Shown: positions 1 to 8,258, numbered from the stretch's first letter. The stretch: DNA of 64,000 nt from Enterobacter kobei (GCF_018323985.1 NZ_AP024590.1:3968001-4032000); one strand, 5' to 3'. Numbers and translations: made by a program. The notes: generated by a model not told the origin, from the letters alone.

Positions 1-431
1 ATCACGATCGCGTTCTGCACATGAAATACGCCGCCAGCGCCACCACGGCCCCCACCACGCAGATGGCGATGAGCGCGTTTATCCGCGACGGGCATTACCA
101 TCGCCACCTGCGCCGTATGCGGCAGCTTTACCGAAATAATATGGACACCTTTACCTGCTGGGTGCGCCAGTATTTTCCTGCTGAGATCTGCGTGACGCGC
201 CCGAAAGGCGGCTTTTTGCTGTGGATCGAACTCCCTGAACGGGTGGACATGGTATGCGTGGCAAAACAGTTGCGCCGCCTGAAGATCCAGATCGCCCCCG
301 GCTCACTGTTTTCCGCCTCCGGCAAATACCGCAACTGTCTGCGCATCAACTGCGCCCTCCCCCCCAACGAGCATCACCGCCAGGCGCTTAAACAGCTCGG
401 CGAGGCGGTGCAGATTGCGATGGAGGAGTGA
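1..431 (+). CDS. C-terminal part of a MocR/PdxR-type PLP-dependent regulator (5' end outside window)
   Basis: The reading frame is open from the window edge and ends at TGA 429-431, so only the last ~142 residues are present. The visible part (SATTAPTTQMAMSAFI, then GHYHRHLRRMRQLYRNN, then RPKGGFLLWIELPE, then IAPGSLFS) matches the C-terminal lobe of the fold-type I aminotransferase domain in GntR/MocR-family regulators such as YdcR and PdxR. In that family this lobe follows a winged-helix DNA-binding domain and a PLP-binding core, neither of which can be seen here. The family members regulate vitamin B6 or amino-acid genes. A free-standing aminotransferase is possible, but the HLRRMR and GGFLLWIEL segments are more typical of the MocR type. 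The target genes cannot be inferred. Confidence 0.75.
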   Translation, partial: HDRVLHMKYAASATTAPTTQMAMSAFIRDGHYHRHLRRMRQLYRNNMDTFTCWVRQYFPAEICVTRPKGGFLLWIELPERVDMVCVAKQLRRLKIQIAPGSLFSASGKYRNCLRINCALPPNEHHRQALKQLGEAVQIAMEE

Positions 432-437
432 AGCGGA

Positions 438-1493
438 TCACTTAGCCGCAGGCTTGACGTCCGCCACCCAGGTGGGCAGATCCCAGGTTCCACCGAGGCG
501 CAGATAGCGACACATGCCGGTGGTGGATTCATGGCTCAGGCGGAAAGCCGTGCCGTCCCATACCCAGCTGGCAGTGGCCCAGCAGTCGCCGAGACCACGT
601 CCTTTCTGGCCCATGGCGATCACGCCGTCGCTATAATCCGTTGCCGATTCGGTCACCAGCACAGGCTTCGCATCCGGGGTATTTGCGATCACCCAGTAGC
701 CATAACCTTCATTGTAGGCACCGCGCCAGCAAAGGGTGGAAGCCAGTACGTGACGGGCATCCAGCGGCGTGACGGTGATGTCGCCATCCCCTTCCTGCGC
801 ATCCCCTTCCGCAGGTTGCAGACGGTCGCACTGGGCGTCTTTATTTAGCGTGGCAAGCAGTTGTGGTTTCAGCGCATCGGCGTCGGCCTTGCTCAGCGTG
901 CGCGTTTCGCCTGGCGTCACTTTCACTGCCTGGATCACCGGCGCGGGTACGGCGGCGTGTACGCTGCTCTCGGGCTTATCGCCCTTTTTGATGAACGCGC
1001 CCGGCGTGCCAATGCGCCCCTGCACATCATCCATTTTCAGCAGCACCGCAGTAGCACCGTTACCGGAGAGCACAAAGGGTGTGCGTCCCTCTTTCACTTC
1101 TACTTTTCCGCTGCCTTTGACGGCCTTGATCAGCGCCTGCGTTTGCGCCGTCGTCAGCGTCCAGCGGTCGTCCTCAGCCGCCTTCAGCGCGCCTGCGGGC
1201 TGATCGTTAATCCACAGCATCAACGTGCCTGATGTGGCGTTATCGTCAGACTCAGTATCCGCCAGCACCACCTCACCGGCTACTGCGCTGTCCGGCCCGG
1301 CCTTGCGGGTCAACAGCACCGATCCACCCGTGCCTTCTTCCGTCTCTTCTGTGCTGTACCCCGCCGCGCGGCAGGTGAGCGTATTGTCACAGACCATTTC
1401 CCAGTCTTTGTGGCTAAATGAGACGCCGTTTTCCTGCGCGATAACCGGAGCGGCAAGCAGCGTCAGCGCCGCCAGGGTGTAGGGAAGTTTCAC
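438..1493 (-). CDS. DUF1176 domain exported protein
   Basis: This is a 351-residue protein with a clear Sec signal peptide (MKLPYTLAALTLLAAPVIAQ, cleavage expected near residue 20), so it should be periplasmic. After the signal comes the DUF1176 pattern: HKDWEMVCDNTLTCRAAGY near residues 29-46, and in the second half paired cysteines (CDRLQ, STLCWRGAYNEGYGYWV, GLGDCWATASWVWDG) that probably form disulphides. The biochemical function of DUF1176 is not established. It is convergent with the regulator on the left and shares no operon with visible neighbours. The start ATG at 1493 is preceded by AAGGAA in the transcript, and the signal peptide follows it at once. Confidence 0.85.
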   Translation of the reverse strand: MKLPYTLAALTLLAAPVIAQENGVSFSHKDWEMVCDNTLTCRAAGYSTEETEEGTGGSVLLTRKAGPDSAVAGEVVLADTESDDNATSGTLMLWINDQPAGALKAAEDDRWTLTTAQTQALIKAVKGSGKVEVKEGRTPFVLSGNGATAVLLKMDDVQGRIGTPGAFIKKGDKPESSVHAAVPAPVIQAVKVTPGETRTLSKADADALKPQLLATLNKDAQCDRLQPAEGDAQEGDGDITVTPLDARHVLASTLCWRGAYNEGYGYWVIANTPDAKPVLVTESATDYSDGVIAMGQKGRGLGDCWATASWVWDGTAFRLSHESTTGMCRYLRLGGTWDLPTWVADVKPAAK

Positions 1494-1564
1494 GACATGT
1501 TCCTTATAAGAGAGTGACCAGGCTCAATAATAGGGTGGCGCATGAAAAAAGAGTATGACGTTTT

Positions 1565-1640
1565 GTCGGGTGGCGCTGCGCTCACCCGACCTACAAGGAA
1601 GGCATTTCTGTAGGCCCGGCAAGCGTGCGCCGCCGGGCAT
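1565..1640. repeat. REP-type palindromic pair
   Basis: Two extragenic palindromes lie back to back, GTCGGGTGGCG...CACCCGAC and GTAGGCCCGGCAAGC...GCCGGGC. They fit the enterobacterial REP/BIME pattern that recurs at several intergenic positions in this window. Confidence 0.7.
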
Positions 1641-1647
1641 GGCGGGA

Positions 1648-2769
1648 TTATTCGTCGAAGTACCAGTAGCCCTGGTTAACCAGCGCGGTCAGCCCGGCGA
1701 TAAACGCCGGGTTGTTCAGCGCATCGCCCAGCTCGTTTTGCCCTACCTGCGTATAACGGCAGAGCGCATCGGCAGCGACGGGATCCACGATATCCAGCGG
1801 CTCACTGTTGACGAAGAAGCGCCCGCCGATGTTCAGCACCCGCAGACCGCTCAGGCGGGAAAGGACTTCGCCACCCTGGAGGGCGTCGAGGATCTCGTCT
1901 TCTGCATAAGGCGGCTCGGCAGGCGCGATGTCCAGCTCATGGCGCGGCGTGGTGGCAAAGCGGCCAAACCAGTTCCGGAAATCTTCAGGCTGGTTGATCA
2001 TGTCGACCATCATCTCGCGCAGGCGCGCCAGCTCGTATTCTTCCACCCGCCCCGGATGGTCGCGACAGGTCAGATCCGGATCGCTGTAATGCTCGCCGCC
2101 AAGATCGTTTTCCAGCGCATAATCGGCGAAGCTGCTGATCAGATCGCGGCCGTTCGGCCCACGGAAGCCCACCGAATAGTTGAGCGCCGTTTCATGGGTG
2201 AAGCCATCGTGCGGGAAGCCCGGCGGAATATAGAGGATGTCCCCCGGCGCCAGATCTTCATCAATGATCGGTTCGAAAGGATCGACATGCAGCAGCGCCG
2301 GATGCGGGCAGAACTGACGCATCGGCAGCTTATCGCCCACACGCCAGCGGCGGCTGCCCATCCCCTGAATAATAAACACATCGTACTGATCGATATGCGG
2401 CCCCACGCCGCCGCCTGGTACGGAGAAAGAGATCATCAGATCGTCCAGCCGCCAGTCCGGCAGCACGCGGAACGGGCGTACCAGTTCGGCAGAAGGCGCA
2501 TGCCAGTGGTTCACCGCCTGCGCCAGCAGCGACCAGCCGGTTTCGCCCAGCCCGTCGAAATCCTCAAACGGCCCGTTGCTGGCCTGCCACTGACCATTCT
2601 TGTGGCTGACGAGGCGGCTATCCACCTCCGGCTCCATCGCCAGGCCCGCCAGTTCATCCGGGGTGATCGGATCGACAAAATTCGGCAACGCGTTTTTCAG
2701 TACAACGGGTTGTTTCTGCCAGTATTTTTCAAGAAATTCCGGCCAGTTGAGATTCAGTTGGTACGCCAT
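1648..2769 (-). CDS. RoxA/YcfD-like JmjC-type cupin oxygenase
   Basis: From the ATG at 2769 the product is 373 residues, the same length as E. coli RoxA (YcfD), the 2-oxoglutarate/Fe(II) oxygenase that hydroxylates an arginine of ribosomal protein L16. The metal-binding HxD...H set is visible as GGGVGPHIDQYDVF and IPPGFPHDGF. The RoxA signatures AGLAMEPEVDSRLVSHKNGQW, LDDLMISFSVPGG and NYSVGFRGPN are kept. The C-terminal third (RRxxxDIAPAEPPYAEDEIL..., VNQGYWYFDE) is RoxA-like but differs at many positions. By recall, identity to E. coli RoxA is only about 60-65 percent, and E. coli roxA sits next to phoPQ, not here. This could therefore be a paralogue with another target. Upstream AGGA at about 5 bases supports the chosen start. 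Confidence 0.8.
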   Translation of the reverse strand: MAYQLNLNWPEFLEKYWQKQPVVLKNALPNFVDPITPDELAGLAMEPEVDSRLVSHKNGQWQASNGPFEDFDGLGETGWSLLAQAVNHWHAPSAELVRPFRVLPDWRLDDLMISFSVPGGGVGPHIDQYDVFIIQGMGSRRWRVGDKLPMRQFCPHPALLHVDPFEPIIDEDLAPGDILYIPPGFPHDGFTHETALNYSVGFRGPNGRDLISSFADYALENDLGGEHYSDPDLTCRDHPGRVEEYELARLREMMVDMINQPEDFRNWFGRFATTPRHELDIAPAEPPYAEDEILDALQGGEVLSRLSGLRVLNIGGRFFVNSEPLDIVDPVAADALCRYTQVGQNELGDALNNPAFIAGLTALVNQGYWYFDE

Positions 2770-2841
2770 ACGATCCTGCCTGCGAGAAGATAAACGGCCC
2801 TGATTATAAAGAGGGTGCAGGCCTGGCCGCCTTGTCATGGG

Positions 2842-3399
2842 TCAAGTGTTGGCGTGGCGCTGCCCGACGCGCATCGCGCTGTACAGCGAACACAACTCAA
2901 GCAGGCTTTTGGTACCGGTGCGCTTCATCAGGCCATTGCGCTGTACGCTGACGGTGGTCGGGCTGACGCCGCGGATCGTGGCGATCTCTTCCAGCGAATG
3001 CCCGCGCAACAACAGCCGCATGATCTGCTGCTCGGCGGCGGTGAATTTAAAGGGATCGACACGGTAGCCCGCGCCCTGATTTTGCTCCGCAAGCAGCATC
3101 ATGATGGTCAGCGCCTGTCGCAGCTCCTCCACGCTGAGATGCTCCGCGAGGCTCAGTTTTATCAGTCCGGGGAACAGGCGGTTTAGCGCTTCGAAATGGC
3201 GTTCGGCGGTAATAAAAATAGCGTGGTGAACTGGCGGGTGAGTGAAATAGAGGGAATAGATTTCCACAACATCCATACCAGAGGTGACATAGATGCACGA
3301 CGGACTGGCACGGTTCCCCCCGCCCCGCTCCTGGTACAGCTGTTTGAGTATTTTCTCTATTCCATAAATATAGAAACGATCCTTTCCGTAGACAGGCAT
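2842..3399 (-). CDS. LuxR-family transcriptional regulator
   Basis: A 185-residue protein. The C-terminal part (FTAAEQQIMRLLLRGHSLEEIATIRGVSPTTVSVQRNGLMKRTG, residues ~118-162) is a LuxR/GerE helix-turn-helix. The N-terminal ~110 residues look like a degenerate receiver domain of the RcsA/BglJ/CsgD kind; I see no clear phosphoacceptor aspartate. It lies 500 bases from, and divergent to, the KdgM-type porin and pectate lyase, so it could control them, but nothing in the sequence proves this. The chosen ATG follows a weak ribosome binding site (GGAGAACTGAA). Confidence 0.75.
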   Translation of the reverse strand: MPVYGKDRFYIYGIEKILKQLYQERGGGNRASPSCIYVTSGMDVVEIYSLYFTHPPVHHAIFITAERHFEALNRLFPGLIKLSLAEHLSVEELRQALTIMMLLAEQNQGAGYRVDPFKFTAAEQQIMRLLLRGHSLEEIATIRGVSPTTVSVQRNGLMKRTGTKSLLELCSLYSAMRVGQRHANT

Positions 3400-3898
3400 T
3401 TCAGTTCTCCAGAGGTAGTCATTTTTATTCGCCTTCTCAGTGGAAGGTTTTTTTGCGTTTTGTGCAGGGCAGCAGACCGATGTCCCTGCTCGTTTACCTT
3501 TTGTTTAGGTTGCCGCGCGATCGCATATTGCGGCTACGAATAGCTGCCATCGACCTAATTTCGGCAATCATCCAGCGGCGATTTATCTTTTAGGTAGTTA
3601 TTATCCAGGAATAAATTTATTGTCAAACAGCGAATTTCTTAAAAAAAGCTAAAACATGACATTAAAAAATTGAGGCAATGCAAATATCTCATTGAAAATA
3701 AAAGACTATGTTTATTAGGATTTTCTTTATACTCGTCCTTTTAAATTATTTTCGCCCATTCTTAATACTTTGATCTCAACCTCAAAACATCATTTCATTT
3801 TGTGCAAAAGTCTATTCCACAAAAATACAAAAGCCTCTATCTGCCGCACAGCAGAGAGCATCTTATACCTTTGGACTACTACTAAAATAGGGGATCCT
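3400..3898. other. AT-rich intergenic region between divergent regulator and porin genes
   Basis: No convincing gene. The region is clearly more AT-rich than its surroundings, with A/T runs around 3600-3760, which would suit H-NS binding and promoters for the genes on both sides. An open frame continues upstream of the porin start, but no ribosome binding site or signal peptide supports using it. Confidence 0.6.
3781..3800. promoter_or_regulatory. Candidate KdgR operator
   Basis: CTCAAAACATCATTTCATTT agrees at 14 of 20 positions with AATGAAACATTGTTTCATTT, the consensus as I recall it for KdgR, the repressor of pectin genes. It lies about 100 bases upstream of the porin start. The right half is intact and the left half is degenerate. 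Confidence 0.4.
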
Positions 3899-4600
3899 AT
3901 GTTGCGCTCATTGTTATTATTAACCGTACCTTTCATGAGTATTGCCGCCCACGCAGTGACATTTGATTATCGTCACGAAATGAACGACAGCGGCGGGAAT
4001 AACCATAAAGATCGCTTACTGATGTCGCACCGTTTTGCCAACGGCTTTGGCTTATCGCTGGAGGGAAAATGGAAAGGCTCGCAGGATAAAGACAAAGCCT
4101 ATGACGAAACGATCAGTAATGGCACCGAAGTGGTCGCCAGCTACGTCTACAAAATTGACAAGACCTTCCAGATTGAGCCGGGCTTCTCGCTGGATACCAG
4201 CTCGTCATCAAATAACTACCGCCCGTATCTGCGCGGTAAAGCGAATCTGAGCGATGACGTCAGCATTAACCTCCGCTACCGCCCGTACTACAAACGTAAT
4301 TCCAACAATATAGGCACGCAGAAAAACACCTCAGAGAACGGCTACAACCTGACGAGCGTCTTGTCATGGAAAATTTTCAAAGACTATCAACTGGATTACG
4401 AGCTGGATTACAAAAAAGCGAATTCCGCTGGCGTCGTACTGGCTGATAACGAAAGCTACGACTGGACGCACGATTTTAAGCTGACCTATAAGTGGGATAA
4501 AAACTGGTCCCCTTATATGGCGATTGGTAATGTTTCCGGCAGCAAAGTCACCGATGAACGACAAACCCGTTATCGCGTCGGCGTGAAATATTCCTTCTGA
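3899..4600 (+). CDS. KdgM-family oligogalacturonate porin
   Basis: From the ATG at 3899 the product is 233 residues with a signal peptide (MLRSLLLLTVPFMSIAAHA). The mature part starts VTFDYRHEMND and ends in GVKYSF, an outer-membrane beta-barrel C-terminus with terminal Phe. Alternating amphipathic strands (LSLEGKWKG, VVASYVYKI, YRPYLRGKANL, LNYR-type NLRYRPYYKR, DYQLDYELDYKK) match the small monomeric KdgM porins that pass oligogalacturonates through the outer membrane. AGGGG lies 5 bases before the start. The gene runs straight into the pectate lyase gene 55 bases downstream in the same direction, so the pair probably imports and then cleaves pectin fragments in the periplasm. NanC-type sialic-acid porins are the alternative, but the neighbour favours KdgM. 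Confidence 0.85.
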   Translation: MLRSLLLLTVPFMSIAAHAVTFDYRHEMNDSGGNNHKDRLLMSHRFANGFGLSLEGKWKGSQDKDKAYDETISNGTEVVASYVYKIDKTFQIEPGFSLDTSSSSNNYRPYLRGKANLSDDVSINLRYRPYYKRNSNNIGTQKNTSENGYNLTSVLSWKIFKDYQLDYELDYKKANSAGVVLADNESYDWTHDFKLTYKWDKNWSPYMAIGNVSGSKVTDERQTRYRVGVKYSF

Positions 4601-4655
4601 TGACATTCGGGCAGCAGCATAAAAACAAAACCCTTATTTGACTGAGAGGCAAATA

Positions 4656-6365
4656 ATGAACATTTCAGGATTAGCACTGGCGGTGGGTTGTCTGAGTTTG
4701 CTCTCTTTTCATGCCATGGCGCAGGAGAGCGAGCGCCTGAACAGTGTAAAACAGTTCGCTGACACGGTATTCGATAAAGCCGGCGATCGTTATGGCCACA
4801 ACGTGCCGCTGCTGGCGAACGGCGTGGATCCGCGCACCGGTAAGCAAATGGAGTGGATCTTCCCGGATGGCAAAAAAGCCGTGCTGTCGAACTTCTCCGC
4901 CCAACAAAACCTGATGCGCGTGCTGGTCGGCCTGAGCAATCTCACCGGTGACGCGAAATATAAACAGCGCGCCGAAGACAACGTGCGCTACTACTTTGAT
5001 CATTACCAGGACGCCAGCGGCCTGCTGCTGTGGGGCGGCCACCGTTTTGTGGATCTAAAGACGCTCCAGCCGGAAGGTCCGAGCGAAAAAGAGATGGTCC
5101 ACGAGCTGAAAAATGCTTACCCCTATTACGATTTAATGTTTGCCGTGGATAAACCCGCCACCACGCGTTTTATCAAAGCGTTCTGGAATGCGCACGTTAA
5201 CGACTGGAAAACGCTGGAAACCAGTCGCCACGGGGAATACGGCAAAGCGATGGGCAAACTGTGGCAGAGTGATTTCGAACAGCAGCCGCCGTTTTTCGCC
5301 ACCAAAGGGCTGAGCTTCCTGAATGCCGGAAACGACCTGATCTACTCCGCCTCGCTGCTCTATCAGTACGATCATGATGAAGGGGCGCTGCGCTGGGCGA
5401 AGCGGCTGGCAGAGCAGTACGTGCTACCGCGCGATAAAAAGACCGGCCTTGGCGTTTACCAGTTCACGCAGCCGCTCAAACGCGCCGAAACCACTGACGA
5501 CACGGATACCAACTCAAAATACGGCGACCGCGCCCAGCGTCAGTTTGGTCCGGAGCTGGGTGCCGATGCGCTGGAAGGCAATATGATGCTCAAAGGTCGC
5601 ACCAGCACGCTCTACTCCGAGAACGCGCTGATGCAGCTGGCGCTGGCAAAATCCCTCGGCAAAGATGGCGACGACATCAAAAAATGGACGCTCGACGGCC
5701 TGAAAGCCTTCGCCACTTATGCGTATGACGCGCAGACCAACACCTTCCGCCCGATGCTGGCAAACGGCACCGATCTGTCGGGCTATGAGCTAAAACGGAA
5801 CGGCTACTACGGCAAAAAAGGCACCACGCTGAAACCATACCCGGCGGGTAACGAGTTCCTGCTGTCCTATGCCAGAGCCTGGACGCTGGAGCCGGATCCA
5901 GCAATGTGGATAGTGGCGCGCGGCATTGCGCAGGGTCAGGGGCTGGGCGACATCGGCGAGCCGGGCGGCACGGACACTAAGCTGAACCTGAACACCGACA
6001 ACAACGAGCCGTACGCCATTTTCGCGTTGATCGACCTATGGCAGTCCACCGGCAACAAAGACTATCTGACGCTGGCAGACCGCGTGGCGACCAACATCCT
6101 GAATACCCGTCGTCTGAACGGCTTCTTCGTGGATGATCCGCAGGCCGAGTTTGCCAGCATCGACAATATCGCGCCTTACGCATTACTGGCGCTGGAAGCC
6201 GCCTTCCGTAATCAACCCGACGCGGTGGCTCCTTTCCTTAACGGTGCCGGTTTCACCGAGGGCGCATATCTGCTGGCGGACGGCACGGTACGTTACTCCA
6301 CGCGCGACGATGAACTGTTCAAACTCAAACCCGGCGAGCAGTTAACACCGAACGGCAAAAAGTAA
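4656..6365 (+). CDS. Periplasmic pectate disaccharide-lyase, PL2 family
   Basis: 569 residues from the ATG at 4656, which has GAGAGG 6 bases upstream; a signal peptide (MNISGLALAVGCLSLLSFHAMAQ) follows, so a periplasmic enzyme. The rest is an alpha/alpha-barrel protein with PL2 features: NGVDPRTGKQMEW, LSNFSAQQNLMRVLVGLS, WGGHRFVDL, MVHELKNAYPYYDLM, and a C-terminal helical repeat (YAIFALIDLWQSTGNKDYL). PL2 enzymes use a metal and beta-elimination to cut oligogalacturonate, releasing unsaturated digalacturonate (EC 4.2.2.9). The paired porin upstream supports the assignment. The signal peptide makes this resemble Yersinia periplasmic PL2A rather than cytoplasmic PelW/PL2B. Confidence 0.88.
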   Translation: MNISGLALAVGCLSLLSFHAMAQESERLNSVKQFADTVFDKAGDRYGHNVPLLANGVDPRTGKQMEWIFPDGKKAVLSNFSAQQNLMRVLVGLSNLTGDAKYKQRAEDNVRYYFDHYQDASGLLLWGGHRFVDLKTLQPEGPSEKEMVHELKNAYPYYDLMFAVDKPATTRFIKAFWNAHVNDWKTLETSRHGEYGKAMGKLWQSDFEQQPPFFATKGLSFLNAGNDLIYSASLLYQYDHDEGALRWAKRLAEQYVLPRDKKTGLGVYQFTQPLKRAETTDDTDTNSKYGDRAQRQFGPELGADALEGNMMLKGRTSTLYSENALMQLALAKSLGKDGDDIKKWTLDGLKAFATYAYDAQTNTFRPMLANGTDLSGYELKRNGYYGKKGTTLKPYPAGNEFLLSYARAWTLEPDPAMWIVARGIAQGQGLGDIGEPGGTDTKLNLNTDNNEPYAIFALIDLWQSTGNKDYLTLADRVATNILNTRRLNGFFVDDPQAEFASIDNIAPYALLALEAAFRNQPDAVAPFLNGAGFTEGAYLLADGTVRYSTRDDELFKLKPGEQLTPNGKK

Positions 6366-6371
6366 GCTGAC

Positions 6372-6393
6372 GCCCCCGTCCCACGACGGGGGC
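6372..6393. terminator. Hairpin terminator between convergent genes
   Basis: A perfect 9-bp stem, GCCCCCGTC / GACGGGGGC, with a 4-base loop lies just after the lyase stop. The T-run after it is short (GTTTAG), so termination may be partial. Confidence 0.6.
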
Positions 6394-6399
6394 TGCCGT

Positions 6400-6996
6400 T
6401 TAGCGCGCGCCACTGCCGATACGCTGCCCCAGTTCGCGGGCGGCGGTCAGATAATCCTCCGGGCGCGGCAACTGCGAGGGCAACAGCCACTCCGCCGCCC
6501 GGAACTGCGCCCCGCAGTAACCAAAAATACCGTGCTCCAGCTGCGTTTTCATCGCGTCAAAATAGTTGTGCCGCTGATAGACGTCTTCCGATGCCGCCCC
6601 CAGCCCCACCAGCCAGACGTTCAGCCGACCGAGTTTTTTCAGCAGCTTACCGTCAGGCGACTCTTCGTAGGCCCAGCCATTGGCAAAGACGCGATCGATC
6701 CAGCCCTTCATCATGCCGGGCATCGACCACCAGTAAATCGGGAACACCAGCACCAGATTGTCGGCGGCATCGATGCGCTGCTGCTCCCGGCGCACGTCGT
6801 CAGGCACCGTACGCTGGCCGCTGAACGCCTGATAATCCACGTCCTGATACGCTGGCGCGAAGTTCTCCTGATGTAAGTCGGCAATTTCCACGCGATGCGC
6901 GCTGTCGGCGCTGGTGATGCCGTCGGCAATATGGTTCGCCACGTTGCGGGTGAGCGAAGTGAGAGACGGGTGAGAGGTGACGATCAGAGTTTGCAT
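6400..6996 (-). CDS. Flavodoxin-fold NAD(P)H oxidoreductase
   Basis: A 198-residue protein with the flavodoxin-like NAD(P)H:quinone reductase fold. The start (MQTLIVTSHPSLTSLTRNVANHI) is the FMN phosphate loop. The segment LVLVFPIYWWSMPGMMKGWIDRVFANGWAYE (residues ~81-111) is the typical substrate/FMN loop of the MdaB/KefF/NQO family, and GYCGAQFRAAEWL follows. It probably reduces quinones or electrophiles with two electrons in the cytoplasm. It is divergent from a TetR gene across 120 bases holding inverted repeats, the usual layout for a TetR-controlled detoxification gene. Confidence 0.82.
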   Translation of the reverse strand: MQTLIVTSHPSLTSLTRNVANHIADGITSADSAHRVEIADLHQENFAPAYQDVDYQAFSGQRTVPDDVRREQQRIDAADNLVLVFPIYWWSMPGMMKGWIDRVFANGWAYEESPDGKLLKKLGRLNVWLVGLGAASEDVYQRHNYFDAMKTQLEHGIFGYCGAQFRAAEWLLPSQLPRPEDYLTAARELGQRIGSGAR

Positions 6997-7045
6997 AGAT
7001 TTTCCTCATTGCTTCTGCCAGGGAACTCTTTTACTCTTAAAGCTG

Positions 7046-7078
7046 AAGTTACCTTTAGTAACTTACCAATAGTAACTT
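7046..7078. promoter_or_regulatory. Probable TetR operator with repeated GTAACTT half-sites
   Basis: AAGTTAC-CTTTA-GTAACTT (7046-7064) is a perfect 7-bp inverted repeat, and a further GTAACTT follows at 7072-7078, 14 bases after the first. It sits in the divergent promoter region of the oxidoreductase and TetR genes. Confidence 0.65.
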
Positions 7079-7116
7079 AGCGATGGACGATGCTGTTGTC
7101 AACAGGAGGCCCGACG

Positions 7117-7689
7117 ATGACGCAAAAGCGCATGAGTAAAGAAGACCGTTTTCAGCAATTACTGGTAGCGGCCTGGAAACTTATTGGCCAGGAGGGCACC
7201 GAGTCCCTGACGCCCGGCAGACTGGCGGAGTTTGCCGGCGTGACCAAGCCGCTGGTGTATAACCATTTCGGCTCCCGCACCGGGCTGTTTATTGCGCTGT
7301 ACCGGGACTTTGAAGCGCGCCAGGCGCAGATTTTCAAGCAGTCGATTTCCCGCAGCGGCCCGACGTTGCACGACAAAGCCAGCGCCATTGCCCGGGCGTA
7401 CATCAACTGTGTACTGACCCAGGGCATTGAGATCCCCGAGGTGCTGGCCGCGCTGAGCGCATCGCCAGAGATGGAGGTGTTTAAGCTCGAATACGCGCGG
7501 GATTTCGTGCACCTGTGCCGCGACCTTCTGCTGCCCTTCTCGCCTGATAAGGCGCTGCCTGATGCCGGTTTATGGGCGATTTTCGGTGCCGCCGAAGGGC
7601 TGAGCTATGCGGCGAAGACCGGGGATCTGGAGGCGGATGCGGCGGTTGGGGAGTTGACGGTGATGATTATGGGGGTGGTGGGACTTTGA
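7117..7689 (+). CDS. TetR/AcrR-family repressor
   Basis: 190 residues from the ATG at 7117, with AGGAGG 7 bases upstream. An N-terminal TetR helix-turn-helix is seen at residues ~10-55 (QLLVAAWKLIGQEGTESLTPGRLAEFAGVTKPLVYNHFGSRTGLF), followed by an all-helical ligand/dimer domain. It most likely represses itself and the divergent flavodoxin-fold reductase through the GTAACTT repeats. The ligand is unknown. It is the last gene with the GC-rich codon use of the left flank; base composition falls right after it. Confidence 0.88.
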   Translation: MTQKRMSKEDRFQQLLVAAWKLIGQEGTESLTPGRLAEFAGVTKPLVYNHFGSRTGLFIALYRDFEARQAQIFKQSISRSGPTLHDKASAIARAYINCVLTQGIEIPEVLAALSASPEMEVFKLEYARDFVHLCRDLLLPFSPDKALPDAGLWAIFGAAEGLSYAAKTGDLEADAAVGELTVMIMGVVGL

Positions 7690-7847
7690 ATCTTTTCAGT
7701 GCTCATCCTGCAAATATGCCAACAAACTACAACAGACTGTTTTTGGTTTGACCGGTATATTTTGTCTTCAAAAGCGTGTTAACAACTAATTGAGAAATAG
7801 CAGAAAATCATGCTTTTTATTGTTACTATATAAAAAGTGAGGACATT

Positions 7848-8210
7848 ATGAAAACAACGTTATACAAAGATTTCACTTTTGAAGCCGCCCACCATCTTCC
7901 CAATGTGCCGGATGGTCATAAATGTGGACGCCTGCACGGACACTCTTTTGTCGTGCGCCTTGAGATTACAGGTGAAGTGGATAAGCATACAGGCTGGATT
8001 ATGGACTTTGCCGAACTAAAAACGATTTTTAAACCGACGTTGGACAGGCTGGATCATTACTATCTCAATGAGATTCCAGGTCTGGAAAATCCTACCAGTG
8101 AAGTGCTTGCACAATGGATCTGGGATCAGGTTAAGCCCCAACTTCAGATTCTTAGTGCAGTCGTCGTGAAAGAGACATGTTCTGCTGGCTGTATTTATCG
8201 CGGTGAATAA
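7848..8210 (+). CDS. queD: QueD-type 6-carboxy-5,6,7,8-tetrahydropterin synthase of the Dpd island
   Basis: A 120-residue enzyme of the QueD/PTPS-I family that turns dihydroneopterin triphosphate into 6-carboxytetrahydropterin, the second step to preQ0. The zinc ligands are H15 (in FEAAHHLP), H30 and H32 (LHGHSF). The catalytic cysteine is C26 ([10 protein letters not shown]), and D69-H70 (LDHYYLN) and E109 ([10 protein letters not shown]) complete the active site. GTGAGGA lies 4 bases upstream. A terminator follows, so it is its own transcription unit. Base composition and context differ from the flanking chromosome. It is the only preQ0 gene in the island; FolE, QueE and QueC must come from the host's queuosine pathway or lie outside the window. 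It is probably a second copy beside a housekeeping queD. Confidence 0.9.
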   Translation: MKTTLYKDFTFEAAHHLPNVPDGHKCGRLHGHSFVVRLEITGEVDKHTGWIMDFAELKTIFKPTLDRLDHYYLNEIPGLENPTSEVLAQWIWDQVKPQLQILSAVVVKETCSAGCIYRGE

Positions 8211-8218
8211 TAATTTAT

Positions 8219-8258
8219 TAGATAGCCAAATTTATAATGGCTATCTATTCTTTTTAAA
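8219..8258 (+). terminator. Rho-independent terminator after queD
   Basis: The 10-bp stem TAGATAGCCA / TGGCTATCTA with a 9-base AT loop is followed by TTCTTTTT. It separates queD from the long dpdE operon. Confidence 0.8.

Noticed and set aside
1555..2793. Long plus-strand frame opposite the RoxA-like gene
   Set aside because: It is the GC-rich antisense shadow of a gene with clear catalytic motifs.
7690..7847. attR copy of the leuX 3' end
   Set aside because: I looked for the tRNA 3' sequence here and saw no match.
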